Assembly: GCA_030037185.1 (NCBI GenBank)
Contig: JASHRR010001078.1
Location: 1 to 14,907, forward strand
Direction: 5' to 3'
Source of the DNA: Xanthobacteraceae bacterium
Lineage (GTDB): Bacteria > Pseudomonadota > Alphaproteobacteria > Rhizobiales > Xanthobacteraceae
DNA: 14,907 nucleotides
This document shows, piece after piece, positions 1 to 7,541 of this stretch. The stretch's first letter is position 1; every line of letters starts with the position of its first letter. The translations under genes and the position numbers were made by a program. A model generated the notes under the pieces. That model was not told where the DNA came from. It searched no databases and saw only the letters and a list, made by a program, of their open reading frames with translations.

Positions 1-494
1 GCATCCGCTTCGCGGTCGGCGAGTGCTCGTTGGGCGCGATCCTGGTGGCGGCGACCCAACAGGGCGTCTGCGCCATCCAGTTCGGCGATGATCCCGACGT
101 ACTGGTGCGCGATCTGCAGGACCGCTTTCCCAAGGCGAAACTGATCGGCGGCGATGAGGCGTTTGAGCAGGCTGTCGCGCAGGTCGTCGGTTTTGTCGAA
201 GCGCCGCAGCGAGGTCTCCGCCTGCCGCTCCATGTGCGCGGCACCGCGTTCCAGCAGCGGGTTTGGCAGGCGCTGCGGGCCATCCCGGCGGGCGCGACCG
301 CAAGCTACGGCGAGATCGCCGAGAAGATCGGCGAGGCGAAAGCTGCCCGCGCGGTGGCGCAGGCCTGCGCCGCTAATCTGGTGGCGGTGGCGATCCCGTG
401 CCACCGCGTTGTGCGCCGTGACGGCGCGCCGGCCGGCTATCGCTGGGGCGTCGCCCGCAAGCGGGCACTGCTGTCAAAGGAAGCGCTGGCGTGA
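1..494 (+). CDS. ada: Ada-type methylated-DNA repair protein, C-terminal part (5' truncated)
   Basis: The reading frame is open from base 3 at the window edge, so the true start lies upstream and 163 residues are visible. They begin IRFAVGECSLG, which matches the junction before the methyltransferase domain of Ada. The visible part is the O6-methylguanine-DNA methyltransferase domain, which removes methyl groups from O6-methylguanine by irreversible transfer to a cysteine. The active-site motif PCHRVV places that cysteine at visible residue 133 (bases 399-401). The preceding stretch from ARAVAQAC to residue 129 is the helix-turn-helix with the arginine finger, and the tail GYRWG...RK..LL is typical. 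The N-terminal Ada domains (zinc phosphotriester acceptor and AraC-type HTH) would lie off-window, so a shorter Ogt-like protein cannot be excluded, although the GECSLG lead-in favours full Ada. The gene overlaps the next by GTGA. Confidence 0.9.
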   Translation, partial: IRFAVGECSLGAILVAATQQGVCAIQFGDDPDVLVRDLQDRFPKAKLIGGDEAFEQAVAQVVGFVEAPQRGLRLPLHVRGTAFQQRVWQALRAIPAGATASYGEIAEKIGEAKAARAVAQACAANLVAVAIPCHRVVRRDGAPAGYRWGVARKRALLSKEALA

Positions 495-1246
495 ACACGC
501 TGGGACAGCTGCGCGTGCGCTCCGCGCCGAGCCGATCAGATGCGCTCGCCTCGCCCCTCAAGGCGCTCGATTGGCAGCGCATCGGTGACGAGCTGTCAGC
601 CCATGGCTGCGCCACCACCGGCGCGTTGCTCTCGCCGGAGCAGTGCGCCGCGCTCGTTGACACCTATGCGCAGGAGGCGCCGTTCCGCAGCCGCGTGATC
701 ATGGCGCGGCATGGCTTTGGCCGGGGCGAATACAAGTATTTCGCCTATCCGTTGCCGGAACTGGTGGCCGCCTTGCGCACCCTGCTCTATCCGCCGCTGG
801 CGGCGATCGCCAATGGGTGGAACGAGCTGCTCGGGATCGACCGAACTTATCCTGCGGCACACGCCGCTTACCGCGCTTATTGCCACGCTGCCGGCCAGTC
901 CAAGCCGACGCCGCTGTTGCTGCGATACGGCGCCGGCGACTTTAACTGCCTGCACCAGGACCTCTACGGCGAGCAGGTGTTCCCGTTGCAAGCAACGATC
1001 CTGCTTTCCGAGCCCGGCCGCCATTTCAGCGGCGGCGAGTTCGTGCTGACGGAGCAACGCCCGCGCATGCAGTCGCGCGTCGAGGTGGTCGGGCTGCGTC
1101 AGGGCCAAGCGGTGATCTTCGCGGTGCATGACCGCCCGGTGCGGGGCACGAAGGGCATCTATCGGGTCCACATGCGCCACGGGGTGAGCCGGATAGGCCA
1201 CGGCGAGCGACATGCGCTCGGCGTGATCTTCCATGACGCCAGGTAA
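491..1246 (+). CDS. 2-oxoglutarate/Fe(II)-dependent oxygenase in the ada operon
   Basis: This is a 251-residue cytosolic protein with no signal peptide. The iron-binding facial triad is visible as H155-x-D157 (LHQDLYGE) and H230 (MRHGVSRI). R240 (GER), ten residues after H230, is the expected 2-oxoglutarate anchor. The order and spacing fit the double-stranded beta-helix dioxygenases (prolyl-4-hydroxylase/AlkB superfamily). The GTG start at 491 overlaps the ada stop codon and is preceded by AAGGAAG at 477-483, seven bases away, so the genes are probably co-transcribed and translationally coupled. Many bacteria place AlkB, a related oxidative demethylase, behind ada. The operon position therefore suggests a role in the alkylation response, but the sequence does not show the full AlkB signature and the substrate is unknown. 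Confidence 0.85.
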   Translation: MNTLGQLRVRSAPSRSDALASPLKALDWQRIGDELSAHGCATTGALLSPEQCAALVDTYAQEAPFRSRVIMARHGFGRGEYKYFAYPLPELVAALRTLLYPPLAAIANGWNELLGIDRTYPAAHAAYRAYCHAAGQSKPTPLLLRYGAGDFNCLHQDLYGEQVFPLQATILLSEPGRHFSGGEFVLTEQRPRMQSRVEVVGLRQGQAVIFAVHDRPVRGTKGIYRVHMRHGVSRIGHGERHALGVIFHDAR

Positions 1247-1291
1247 ACGGTGTCGCCAGAAACGGATTTCGGTGGCCTAAAATCACTTGAG

Positions 1292-1312
1292 GGTGGGCAA
1301 AGCCTGCCCACC
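1292..1312. repeat. 8-bp inverted repeat with 5-base loop
   Basis: GGTGGGCA (1292-1299) and TGCCCACC (1305-1312) are perfect inverted copies around the loop AAGCC. It lies 45 bases after the oxygenase stop and has no following T-run, so it is a weak terminator candidate. GGTGGGCA...TGCCCACC hairpins of this style resemble dispersed intergenic repeats of Bradyrhizobium-like genomes; that comparison is from memory and was not searched. Confidence 0.45.
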
Positions 1313-1594
1313 GCCCCTGCGAAACGCTCCGACGCTTGCGCGCCGCGCGCACGCGCGCCACCCGCACCAGCTGCCGTGGCGATCCAGCCTCTTTCGCGAA
1401 GCCGAGGGAGTGATGTAGCCTAAAAGCAGAACTGCCCGGCGGTGACCGGCGGCATCGGGCGCCGTTTGTGCTGCCGGGACAACCGACACTGAAGCGGTGG
1501 GCGCTTTGCGCGTTTGCGGGGGCGCTGAAAGGGATGGCGCTGGCCGGCCGTCTGTGCCGATCGGAGCGGCCGGACTGAACGTATTAAACGACCT

Positions 1595-1603
1595 GGGAGG
1601 AGG
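1595..1603 (+). promoter_or_regulatory. Strong Shine-Dalgarno of PQQ dehydrogenase copy 1
   Basis: GGGAGGAGG lies directly before the ATG at 1606. The GGGAGG part is five bases from the start, which supports this start and suggests high translation. Copy 2 has only GAGG, so the two paralogs probably differ in expression. Confidence 0.7.
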
Positions 1604-1605
1604 AT

Positions 1606-3369
1606 ATGAGAAAGCTCTTTATGTCGACGGCTCTGATCACTTTGGCAGCCTGCGGAGCGTTATCTCGGGCACCTGCAGCCGACATGTCATTTGAGCGCGC
1701 TCTCAATGCAGACCGTGAGCCGCAGAACTGGCTGCTGCATCACAAGAACTATCAGGGCCACCGGTTCTCGGCGTTGCGCGAGATCAACACCGGTACGGTC
1801 GGCAGACTGCGACTTGCCTTCACGGTCGGACTCGGCGGACTACAGTCGGGCGGCCGCTACGCCCAAGGCAATCTCGAGGCGACGCCCCTCGTCGATGACG
1901 GCATGATGTACATCCCGGACGGTTGGGGCTCCGTCTATGCCATCGATGTGTCGAGCGGCAAGAAGGGCGAGATCAAATGGAAGTTCGATCCTGGCGTCGA
2001 CCGCGCCTGGGCGGGTGACGTTGCGTGCTGCGGCGTCAACAATCGCGGCGTCGCACTGTGGAAGGACAAAGTCATCTCGATCGCCCTCGACGGCCGCATC
2101 TTTGCGCTCAATCGCGCGACCGGTGAAGTGATATGGGAGCGCAAGGTGGCCGAGCCGGCGCTGGGCGAGACCGTGACGCTTGCCCCGCTCGTTGTTCGCG
2201 ACCTCGCCATCATCGGATCGGCCGGAGGCGAATTCGGCATTCGCGGGTGGATCGACGCGACCGACCTCAACACTGGCCAGCAGGCGTGGCGCACTTATAC
2301 GATCCCCGGCGCCGGGGAGCCCGGCAATGAGACCTGGAAAGATGGCAAAGAGCACTGGAAGCACGGCGGCGCATCAGTTTGGGTCACGGCGACCTACGAT
2401 CCGGAGACCGAGACGATCTATCAGGGCATCGGAAATGCCGGTCCCGATTATGACCCCGAATACCGGCCCGGCGACAACAAGTGGGCTGCGAGCGTGCTGG
2501 CGCTCAATCCCAATAATGGCAAGATCAAGTGGGGGTTCCAATACACGCCCAACGACCCCTACGACTATGACGAAATTTCCGAGCACCAGATCATCAATGC
2601 CAAGATCAACGGCGAGGACCGCAAGCTGGTGGTGCACGGCGCGCGTAACGGCTTCTACTACGTCCTTGACCGCGTCAACGGTGCCTTCGTGACCGGCAAG
2701 CAATACGTCGATCAGTTGACCTGGACGAAGGGACTCGACCCCAAGACCGGCCTGCCGCTTGATTACGATCCGGCCAAGGACGTGCAGCCCTATGTCGCCG
2801 GCAGCCACCCCTCGCGCGCCAATCCGGTGGCGATGCGCTGCCCGTCGACGCCGGGCGGCAAGAATTGGGAACCGGCGGCGTATAATCCCGAATTGAACTT
2901 GATCTATATCCCGTCAAGCGAGGGCTGCAACCAGCTTGAAGGCAGGGTGCAGGTGGACTTCGCCGATCAGGGCGGCACCGTGCAGCCGCGCGAACGGTTC
3001 ACCGGCGGTGCCGGCAAGGTGCTGGAGCAGACCACCGGCAGCATCAAGGCGCTCGATCCGGTCAGCGGCGAAACCAAGGCGGTGGCGCGCAGCGATCTGC
3101 CGAACTGGTCGGGCGTGCTGGCGACCGGCGGCAATCTGGTCTTCACCGGGCTGTGGGAGGGCGCGCTTGTCGCCTATGACGGAAAGACCTTGCAAGAGCT
3201 GTGGCGGTTCGACACCGGTTGCGGCGTGGTAGCGCCGCCGATCAGCTACGCGGTCAATGGCAAGCAGTACGTCGCTGTCGCGGCCGGCCCAAAATGGAAC
3301 GCGGCCAACAAACCGGCGGCGCTGAAATACGCCAATGCCTGCTCAATGGTTTACGTGTTCACGCTTTGA
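1606..3369 (+). CDS. PQQ-dependent alcohol dehydrogenase, methanol/ethanol family, predicted lanthanide type (copy 1)
   Basis: This 587-residue periplasmic quinoprotein would oxidise a primary alcohol or aldehyde, passing electrons to a cytochrome c. The family opening is clear (PQNWLLHHKNYQGHRFSAL, residues 39-57), followed by repeated eight-bladed propeller tryptophan-docking segments. The vicinal disulfide over PQQ is C141-C142. Metal ligands by alignment to methanol dehydrogenase are E209 (GGEFG), N277 (GNAGP) and catalytic D320 in TPNDPYDYDE, with R347 (ARNGF) as active-site arginine. D322, two residues after the catalytic aspartate, occupies the position that is Asp in lanthanide-dependent XoxF/PedH enzymes and usually Ala or Ser in calcium enzymes. 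The signal peptide covers about residues 1-25. LAAC at 13-16 resembles a lipobox, so lipoprotein anchoring is possible. No C-terminal heme domain is present, so an external cytochrome is needed. The ATG follows GGGAGGAGG. The substrate is unknown. Confidence 0.93.
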   Translation: MRKLFMSTALITLAACGALSRAPAADMSFERALNADREPQNWLLHHKNYQGHRFSALREINTGTVGRLRLAFTVGLGGLQSGGRYAQGNLEATPLVDDGMMYIPDGWGSVYAIDVSSGKKGEIKWKFDPGVDRAWAGDVACCGVNNRGVALWKDKVISIALDGRIFALNRATGEVIWERKVAEPALGETVTLAPLVVRDLAIIGSAGGEFGIRGWIDATDLNTGQQAWRTYTIPGAGEPGNETWKDGKEHWKHGGASVWVTATYDPETETIYQGIGNAGPDYDPEYRPGDNKWAASVLALNPNNGKIKWGFQYTPNDPYDYDEISEHQIINAKINGEDRKLVVHGARNGFYYVLDRVNGAFVTGKQYVDQLTWTKGLDPKTGLPLDYDPAKDVQPYVAGSHPSRANPVAMRCPSTPGGKNWEPAAYNPELNLIYIPSSEGCNQLEGRVQVDFADQGGTVQPRERFTGGAGKVLEQTTGSIKALDPVSGETKAVARSDLPNWSGVLATGGNLVFTGLWEGALVAYDGKTLQELWRFDTGCGVVAPPISYAVNGKQYVAVAAGPKWNAANKPAALKYANACSMVYVFTL

Positions 3370-3625
3370 GGGCGGCGCAGAGCGGTCGCACGTGGCACCG
3401 CGATGTTTTGCGCCCTCTGCCGCCTGGTCGGCAGATGGCGGGCGGCCGGCGCACGCAATCATCGCGGTCGGGCGCGTGGCCGTTGGTGCCGGCCGGCTCT
3501 TTCAGAGTGGGCAATGGCGACGCGGTCAACGCCACTTCTCCATCGCGCGGACCGCTATCACGATGCCTGGCGGCCCGCGCTTCCTCCCCCGGCTGAAGCC
3601 GGGGTGTTAAGCGCGCGAGGCTGCG
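3370..3625. other. Spacer between the two PQQ dehydrogenase genes
   Basis: The spacer is 256 bases with no convincing gene. Its last third holds a long interrupted hairpin (3576-3615) ending two bases before the Shine-Dalgarno of copy 2. The spacer does not visibly resemble the region upstream of copy 1, so the duplication, if it once included the leader, has since diverged. A separate promoter for copy 2 could fit here but none was recognised. Confidence 0.55.
3576..3615. repeat. Interrupted hairpin just before PQQ dehydrogenase copy 2
   Basis: The outer arms CGCGCTT (3576-3582) and AAGCGCG (3609-3615) and the inner arms CCCCGGC (3587-3593) and GCCGGGG (3598-3604) are both perfect 7-bp pairs. 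They are separated by a symmetric 4x4 internal loop (CCTC/TGTT) and closed by TGAA. The element ends two bases before GAGG (3617-3620), the ribosome site of the next gene. It could be a processing or attenuation hairpin, a REP-like or transposon-derived repeat, or a terminator for copy 1. There is no T-run, which weakens the terminator reading. Confidence 0.65.
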
Positions 3626-5389
3626 ATGACAAAGTTTCTTGTTGCGACGGCCGTGGTCGCTTTGGCGGCTTCGGGCGCGCTGTCGGGCGCTGATGGCGCC
3701 GACATGACCTTCGAGCGGGCTGTTAATGCCGACCGCGAGCCGCAGAACTGGCTGTTGCACCACAAAAATTACCAGGGCCATCGATTCTCCGCGCTCCGCG
3801 AGATCAACACCAACACGGTCGGCGCGCTGCGGCTTGCCTTCACGGTCGGCCTTGGCGGACTGCAGGCCGGCGGGCGCTACGCCAACGGCGATCTCGAAGC
3901 GACGCCCCTCGTTGATGACGGCATGATGTACATTCCTGACGGCTGGGGCTCGGTCTATGCAATCGACGTGTCGAGCGGCAAGCAGGGTGAGATCAGGTGG
4001 AAGTTCGACCCCGGCGTCGACCGCGTATGGGCGGGCGATGTCGCCTGCTGCGGCGTCAACAATCGCGGGGTCGCGTTGTGGAAGGACAAGGTGATCTCGA
4101 TTGCGCTCGACGGACGCATCTTTGCGCTCAATCGCGCCACCGGCGAAGCGATTTGGGAACGCAAGACGGCGGAGCCGGCGCTTGGCGAGACAGTAACGCT
4201 CGCGCCGCTGGTTGTGCGTGATCTCGCCATCATCGGATCTGCTGGCGGCGAGTTCGGCATCCGTGGCTGGATCGATGCAACCGACCTCAACACCGGCATG
4301 CAGGCTTGGCGCACCTTCACGATCCCGGGCGTCGGCGAGCCCGGCCACGACACCTGGAACGACGGCAAGGACCACTGGAAGCATGGCGGCGGGTCGATCT
4401 GGGTGACGGCCACCTACGACAAGGATACCGACACCATTTACCAGGGAGTGGGCAATGCCGGCCCGGACTTCGACGCCGAGTACCGGCCCGGCGACAACAA
4501 ATGGGCCGCCAGCGTTCTGGCGCTCGATCCAAACAGCGGCAGGATCAAGTGGGGATTCCAGTACACGCCAAACGACCCTTATGACTACGACGAGATTTCC
4601 GAGCACCAGATCATCAATGCGGAAGTCAACGGCGAGGATCGCAAGCTGCTCGTCCACGGCGCGCGCAATGGCTTCTACTACGTGCTCGACCGCATCAGCG
4701 GCGCCTTCGTCGCCGGCAGGCAATATGTCGATGAGCTCAACTGGACACGCGGCCTCGATCCCAAGACCGGCCGGCCCCTCGACTACGATCCCAACAAGGA
4801 GGTGCAGACCTACGTCGCGGGCACGTCCGCGACCCGCGCCAAACCGACCGGCTTCCGCTGCCCGCATGTGACGGGCGGCAAGAACTGGGAACCCGCTGCC
4901 TATAATCCCGCATTGAACCTGATCTATATTCCCTCGACCGAGGGATGCAGCGAGATCAACGGCGTGACACAGGCCGACTTCGAGGACCAGGGCGGGACGC
5001 ACAAGTGGCGCGACCGGTTCACCGGCGGCGGCAGCAAGAACCGCACCCAGCCAACCGGCAGCATCAAGGCGCTCGACCCGGTGACGGGCGAGACCACGGC
5101 AATTGCCCGCACCGACCTGCCGAACTGGTCGGGCGTGCTGGCGACCGGCGGTAATCTTGTCTTCAGCGGCCTGTGGGAGGGCGCACTCGTCGCCTACGAC
5201 GGCAGGACGCTCAACGAGCTGTGGCGTTTCGACACCGGATGCGGCTTCAGAGCGCCCCCCATCAGCTACGCGGTCAACGGCAAGCAATACATCGCCATCG
5301 CGGCCGGCCCGCACTGGACCGGGGGTACCAGACCGGCGGCGCTGAAATACGCCAACACGTGCTCGATGGTGTATGTGTTCGCGCTGTAA
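3626..5389 (+). CDS. PQQ-dependent alcohol dehydrogenase, methanol/ethanol family, predicted lanthanide type (copy 2)
   Basis: This 587-residue paralog of the preceding gene aligns without a single gap; I count about 106 substitutions by hand, or roughly 82% identity. Every active-site feature is kept at the same number: C141-C142 vicinal disulfide, E209, N277, D320 with the lanthanide-type D322, and R347. The signal peptide runs to about residue 25 (SGADGA before DMTFE). Position 16, a lipobox-like Cys in copy 1, is Ser here, so this copy should be a soluble periplasmic protein. Differences between the copies cluster at residues 401-414, 441-474 and 563-569, leaving the metal and PQQ sites untouched. 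This suggests diverged substrate, partner or surface contacts. The start ATG follows GAGG (3617-3620) at five bases. A tandem duplication is the simplest origin. Confidence 0.93.
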   Translation: MTKFLVATAVVALAASGALSGADGADMTFERAVNADREPQNWLLHHKNYQGHRFSALREINTNTVGALRLAFTVGLGGLQAGGRYANGDLEATPLVDDGMMYIPDGWGSVYAIDVSSGKQGEIRWKFDPGVDRVWAGDVACCGVNNRGVALWKDKVISIALDGRIFALNRATGEAIWERKTAEPALGETVTLAPLVVRDLAIIGSAGGEFGIRGWIDATDLNTGMQAWRTFTIPGVGEPGHDTWNDGKDHWKHGGGSIWVTATYDKDTDTIYQGVGNAGPDFDAEYRPGDNKWAASVLALDPNSGRIKWGFQYTPNDPYDYDEISEHQIINAEVNGEDRKLLVHGARNGFYYVLDRISGAFVAGRQYVDELNWTRGLDPKTGRPLDYDPNKEVQTYVAGTSATRAKPTGFRCPHVTGGKNWEPAAYNPALNLIYIPSTEGCSEINGVTQADFEDQGGTHKWRDRFTGGGSKNRTQPTGSIKALDPVTGETTAIARTDLPNWSGVLATGGNLVFSGLWEGALVAYDGRTLNELWRFDTGCGFRAPPISYAVNGKQYIAIAAGPHWTGGTRPAALKYANTCSMVYVFAL

Positions 5390-5485
5390 AGGCCGACGCG
5401 CCGGGTGCGGCCCGGGTTCTGGCGAGCACCGGGAACCGCGTTGCCGCATTGACAATGCGACCCGGATGGCGCGCACGTTATCATT

Positions 5486-5510
5486 GGGCCGGTCCTGTTC
5501 TCGCCGGCCC
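5486..5510. repeat. 7-bp inverted repeat before the amidohydrolase gene
   Basis: GGGCCGG (5486-5492) and CCGGCCC (5504-5510) are perfect arms around an 11-base loop, in the 156-base gap between the second dehydrogenase and the amidohydrolase. No T-run follows. It may slow read-through or be chance in GC-rich DNA. Confidence 0.35.
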
Positions 5511-5545
5511 GGCTGCGGCACGACCAGCTCACGGGAGGTCCCAAA

Positions 5546-7300
5546 ATGCGCATCGGAGGTGGTTTTCTAGCGCTTGTCGCTGCCGGAATTCTTGTCCTCG
5601 CGGCATCGACGTTGAGCCGGGCGCAGGCGCCCTCGACGCTTCTGATCAGAGGCGCGACGATCATCGACGGGCTTGCTGACGCCCCCATTCGCGATCGCTC
5701 GCTGGTGATCGAGGGCAACATCATTCGCGGCCTCGTGCCGGCCGATGCACCGGCACCGCCGGACGCGCACGTGCTCGACCTTGCCGGAAAATTCGTCATT
5801 CCGGGACTGTTCGATTCCCATGTGCACTGGGAGCCGTTCATGGGCGAGCTGTTGGTCAATCACGGTGTGACCTCGATCCTTGCGCTCGACAATGTCCCCA
5901 AGGCATTGCGCGACAGGAGCCAGGACGCGCAGGATGTTCCGCGACTTTTCCATAGTGGACCGCGTCCGCAATTCACGGCCAACTCGACCGACGGCGAGAT
6001 CAGCGCGGCGATCGGGATCTGGCTCAAATCCGAACCCGATCTGGCGTGGTTCCCGCAATACAATGACAGGTTTTCCCGCGCCTACAAGTTCGCCGCCGAG
6101 GAGGCCCACAAAGCTGGCTTTCTGGTTTTCGGCCATACCGATGACGCGCCTGCCTCCATACGCGATGGCATGGACATCGTCGAGCATGTGTGGGGCTACG
6201 CGGAGGCCGTCATGGCGCCGAAGGAGCTGCGGTCGTTTCAGGAAGGCAGGTTGCTGACCTGGGCGACGCAACTCAACGATTGGAGCAAGCTCGATGCCAT
6301 GATCGCGGAGGCGGTTCGCCGCGGCATCTACCTCAATCCCACCATGATCTACGAATGGGGCGGCTTGAGCCGGCGCGCCGCTGAGCGGGAGCTTGAGGAC
6401 TACCGCACGCTCAGCAATACCGATCTCGTCTATTTTCCCCGCAACATCGCTGACAGCATCCTTGCCCGGCATCGGCAGATCAAGAATTTCTCTTCGCGCT
6501 ACGACAGCATGCCGTGGGTTCACAAGCTGCCGGCACAAGATCGCACGGAATTCGAGACCGGGTACAAAAACGTGCGCGAGTTCAACAGCAGGTGGGTCGC
6601 GGCCGGGGGCAAGCTTCAAGCCGGCACCGATACCATTACCGGCGGGATTCCCGGATTGGCGCTGCATCACGAGATGGAGATGCTGGTCGAGTCGGGCTTG
6701 ACACCGATGCAGGCGTTGAAAGCGGCGACCTCATGGTCGGCCGAACTTGTGGAGGGCAAGAACAAAGTGCGCGGCCCAGCCAGGGTCGGCTCCATTCGCG
6801 CCGGCAATTTTGCCGACCTTGTCGTGGTGAGTGCAGATCCCTTGAGCAACATTTCCAACACGAAGAAGATCGAGCGGGTGATGAAGAACGGCCGATGGGT
6901 CGAACTCGGCTATCATCCCGAATATTTTACGTTTGTTCAGCCTGCCCGCGCGCTTGCGGCAGCGACTTTCGCACCCGCGATCAGCTCTGCCCAGCCCAGC
7001 TCCGTAACGGCCGGGTCCGGACCCGTCCACGTGGTGTTGGAAGGGAGCGGGTTCATGATGACGTCGCTGGTTCGCGTCAACGGCGTATCGGTCAAGACGA
7101 TTTTCCGCGACCCGCGGCACATCGAATTCGATCTCCCGGCGCGTGCCATCGAGCGCGCGACGCCCAATCCCTACTCCGCGCCAGGACCAGCGCAAAACAC
7201 CGGGATCATCGGCTACCGCGCGGTTTCGATCGATGTCTTTAATCCGCCCCCGGAGGGCGGGACCTCGAACACTGTGCAACAAGCGGTCCTGCCGAACTAA
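5546..7300 (+). CDS. Exported amidohydrolase with C-terminal IPT/TIG-like domain
   Basis: This is a 584-residue secreted metal-dependent hydrolase of the imidazolonepropionase/prolidase-like amidohydrolase branch. The signal peptide is residues 1-28 (cleavage after AQA). The beta-sandwich start LLIRGATIIDG is followed by H92-x-H94 (DSHVHWE), H197 (FGHTDD), H214 (VEHVWG) and D362 (AGTDT), the usual metal and catalytic positions; K161 is the likely bridging lysine but is uncertain. The barrel closes at about residue 455 with the typical GSIRAGNFADLVVV segment. Residues 478-584 form an extra domain (SAQPSSVTAG, GSGF, RVNG, NPPPEGGTSN) that reads like an IPT/TIG immunoglobulin-like fold, unusual for this family. 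GGGAGG at 5533-5538 sets the start. It lies 156 bases behind the dehydrogenases on the same strand, so co-expression is plausible. The substrate is unknown. Confidence 0.85.
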   Translation: MRIGGGFLALVAAGILVLAASTLSRAQAPSTLLIRGATIIDGLADAPIRDRSLVIEGNIIRGLVPADAPAPPDAHVLDLAGKFVIPGLFDSHVHWEPFMGELLVNHGVTSILALDNVPKALRDRSQDAQDVPRLFHSGPRPQFTANSTDGEISAAIGIWLKSEPDLAWFPQYNDRFSRAYKFAAEEAHKAGFLVFGHTDDAPASIRDGMDIVEHVWGYAEAVMAPKELRSFQEGRLLTWATQLNDWSKLDAMIAEAVRRGIYLNPTMIYEWGGLSRRAAERELEDYRTLSNTDLVYFPRNIADSILARHRQIKNFSSRYDSMPWVHKLPAQDRTEFETGYKNVREFNSRWVAAGGKLQAGTDTITGGIPGLALHHEMEMLVESGLTPMQALKAATSWSAELVEGKNKVRGPARVGSIRAGNFADLVVVSADPLSNISNTKKIERVMKNGRWVELGYHPEYFTFVQPARALAAATFAPAISSAQPSSVTAGSGPVHVVLEGSGFMMTSLVRVNGVSVKTIFRDPRHIEFDLPARAIERATPNPYSAPGPAQNTGIIGYRAVSIDVFNPPPEGGTSNTVQQAVLPN

Positions 7301-7319
7301 AGGAGCGCTTGGATCACAC

Positions 7320-7368
7320 CGGCATTCCTTGCGAAATGCGCACGGCCACAAGGGCCGCCCTGATGCCG
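7320..7368. terminator. Possible structured 3' region between convergent genes
   Basis: CGGCAT (7320-7325) pairs with ATGCCG (7363-7368) and encloses a small hairpin CGGCC/GGCCG (7343-7357). It begins 20 bases after the amidohydrolase stop, where a terminator is expected because the next gene is convergent. No T-run is present, so this is a weak candidate. Confidence 0.3.
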
Positions 7369-7541
7369 CTGAAAGGATCGACGCGAAGCGGCGCATGCTC
7401 CGCCGCTGGCGCTTCAAATTCTGCCTGACATCGTGAGTATCTCGACCCGCTCAACCGTGACAAGCCGCATGACGAACAGCAGCACGGCCCGCGAGCCGCC
7501 GGATTTCTGGCACAGCGTGCCGCGGGCAGCGTCCAGGTTAC

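Larger units (their letters stand above)
1247..1605. other. Intergenic region upstream of the PQQ dehydrogenase pair
   Basis: There are 359 bases without a convincing gene; small open frames on either strand lack a ribosome site or recognisable features. It contains a perfect 8-bp inverted repeat (1292-1312), a short alternating CG run (1344-1358) and, at its end, a very strong Shine-Dalgarno GGGAGGAGG at 1595-1603. The promoter of the dehydrogenase gene should lie here, but I could not identify -35/-10 boxes with confidence. Confidence 0.6.

Noticed and set aside
1344..1358. Alternating CG/CA run with Z-DNA potential
   Set aside because: Only 15 bases in GC-rich DNA; likely chance, with no associated feature.
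3359..5521. A 720-residue open frame on the minus strand opposite the second PQQ dehydrogenase
   Set aside because: It is antisense to a gene with every family motif; its product is Arg/Ala/Gly/Val-rich with no recognisable domain. Long antisense frames are common in GC-rich codon usage.
5567..6670. A 367-residue minus-strand frame opposite the amidohydrolase
   Set aside because: Shadow of the amidohydrolase, which has signal peptide and metal motifs; the antisense product has none.
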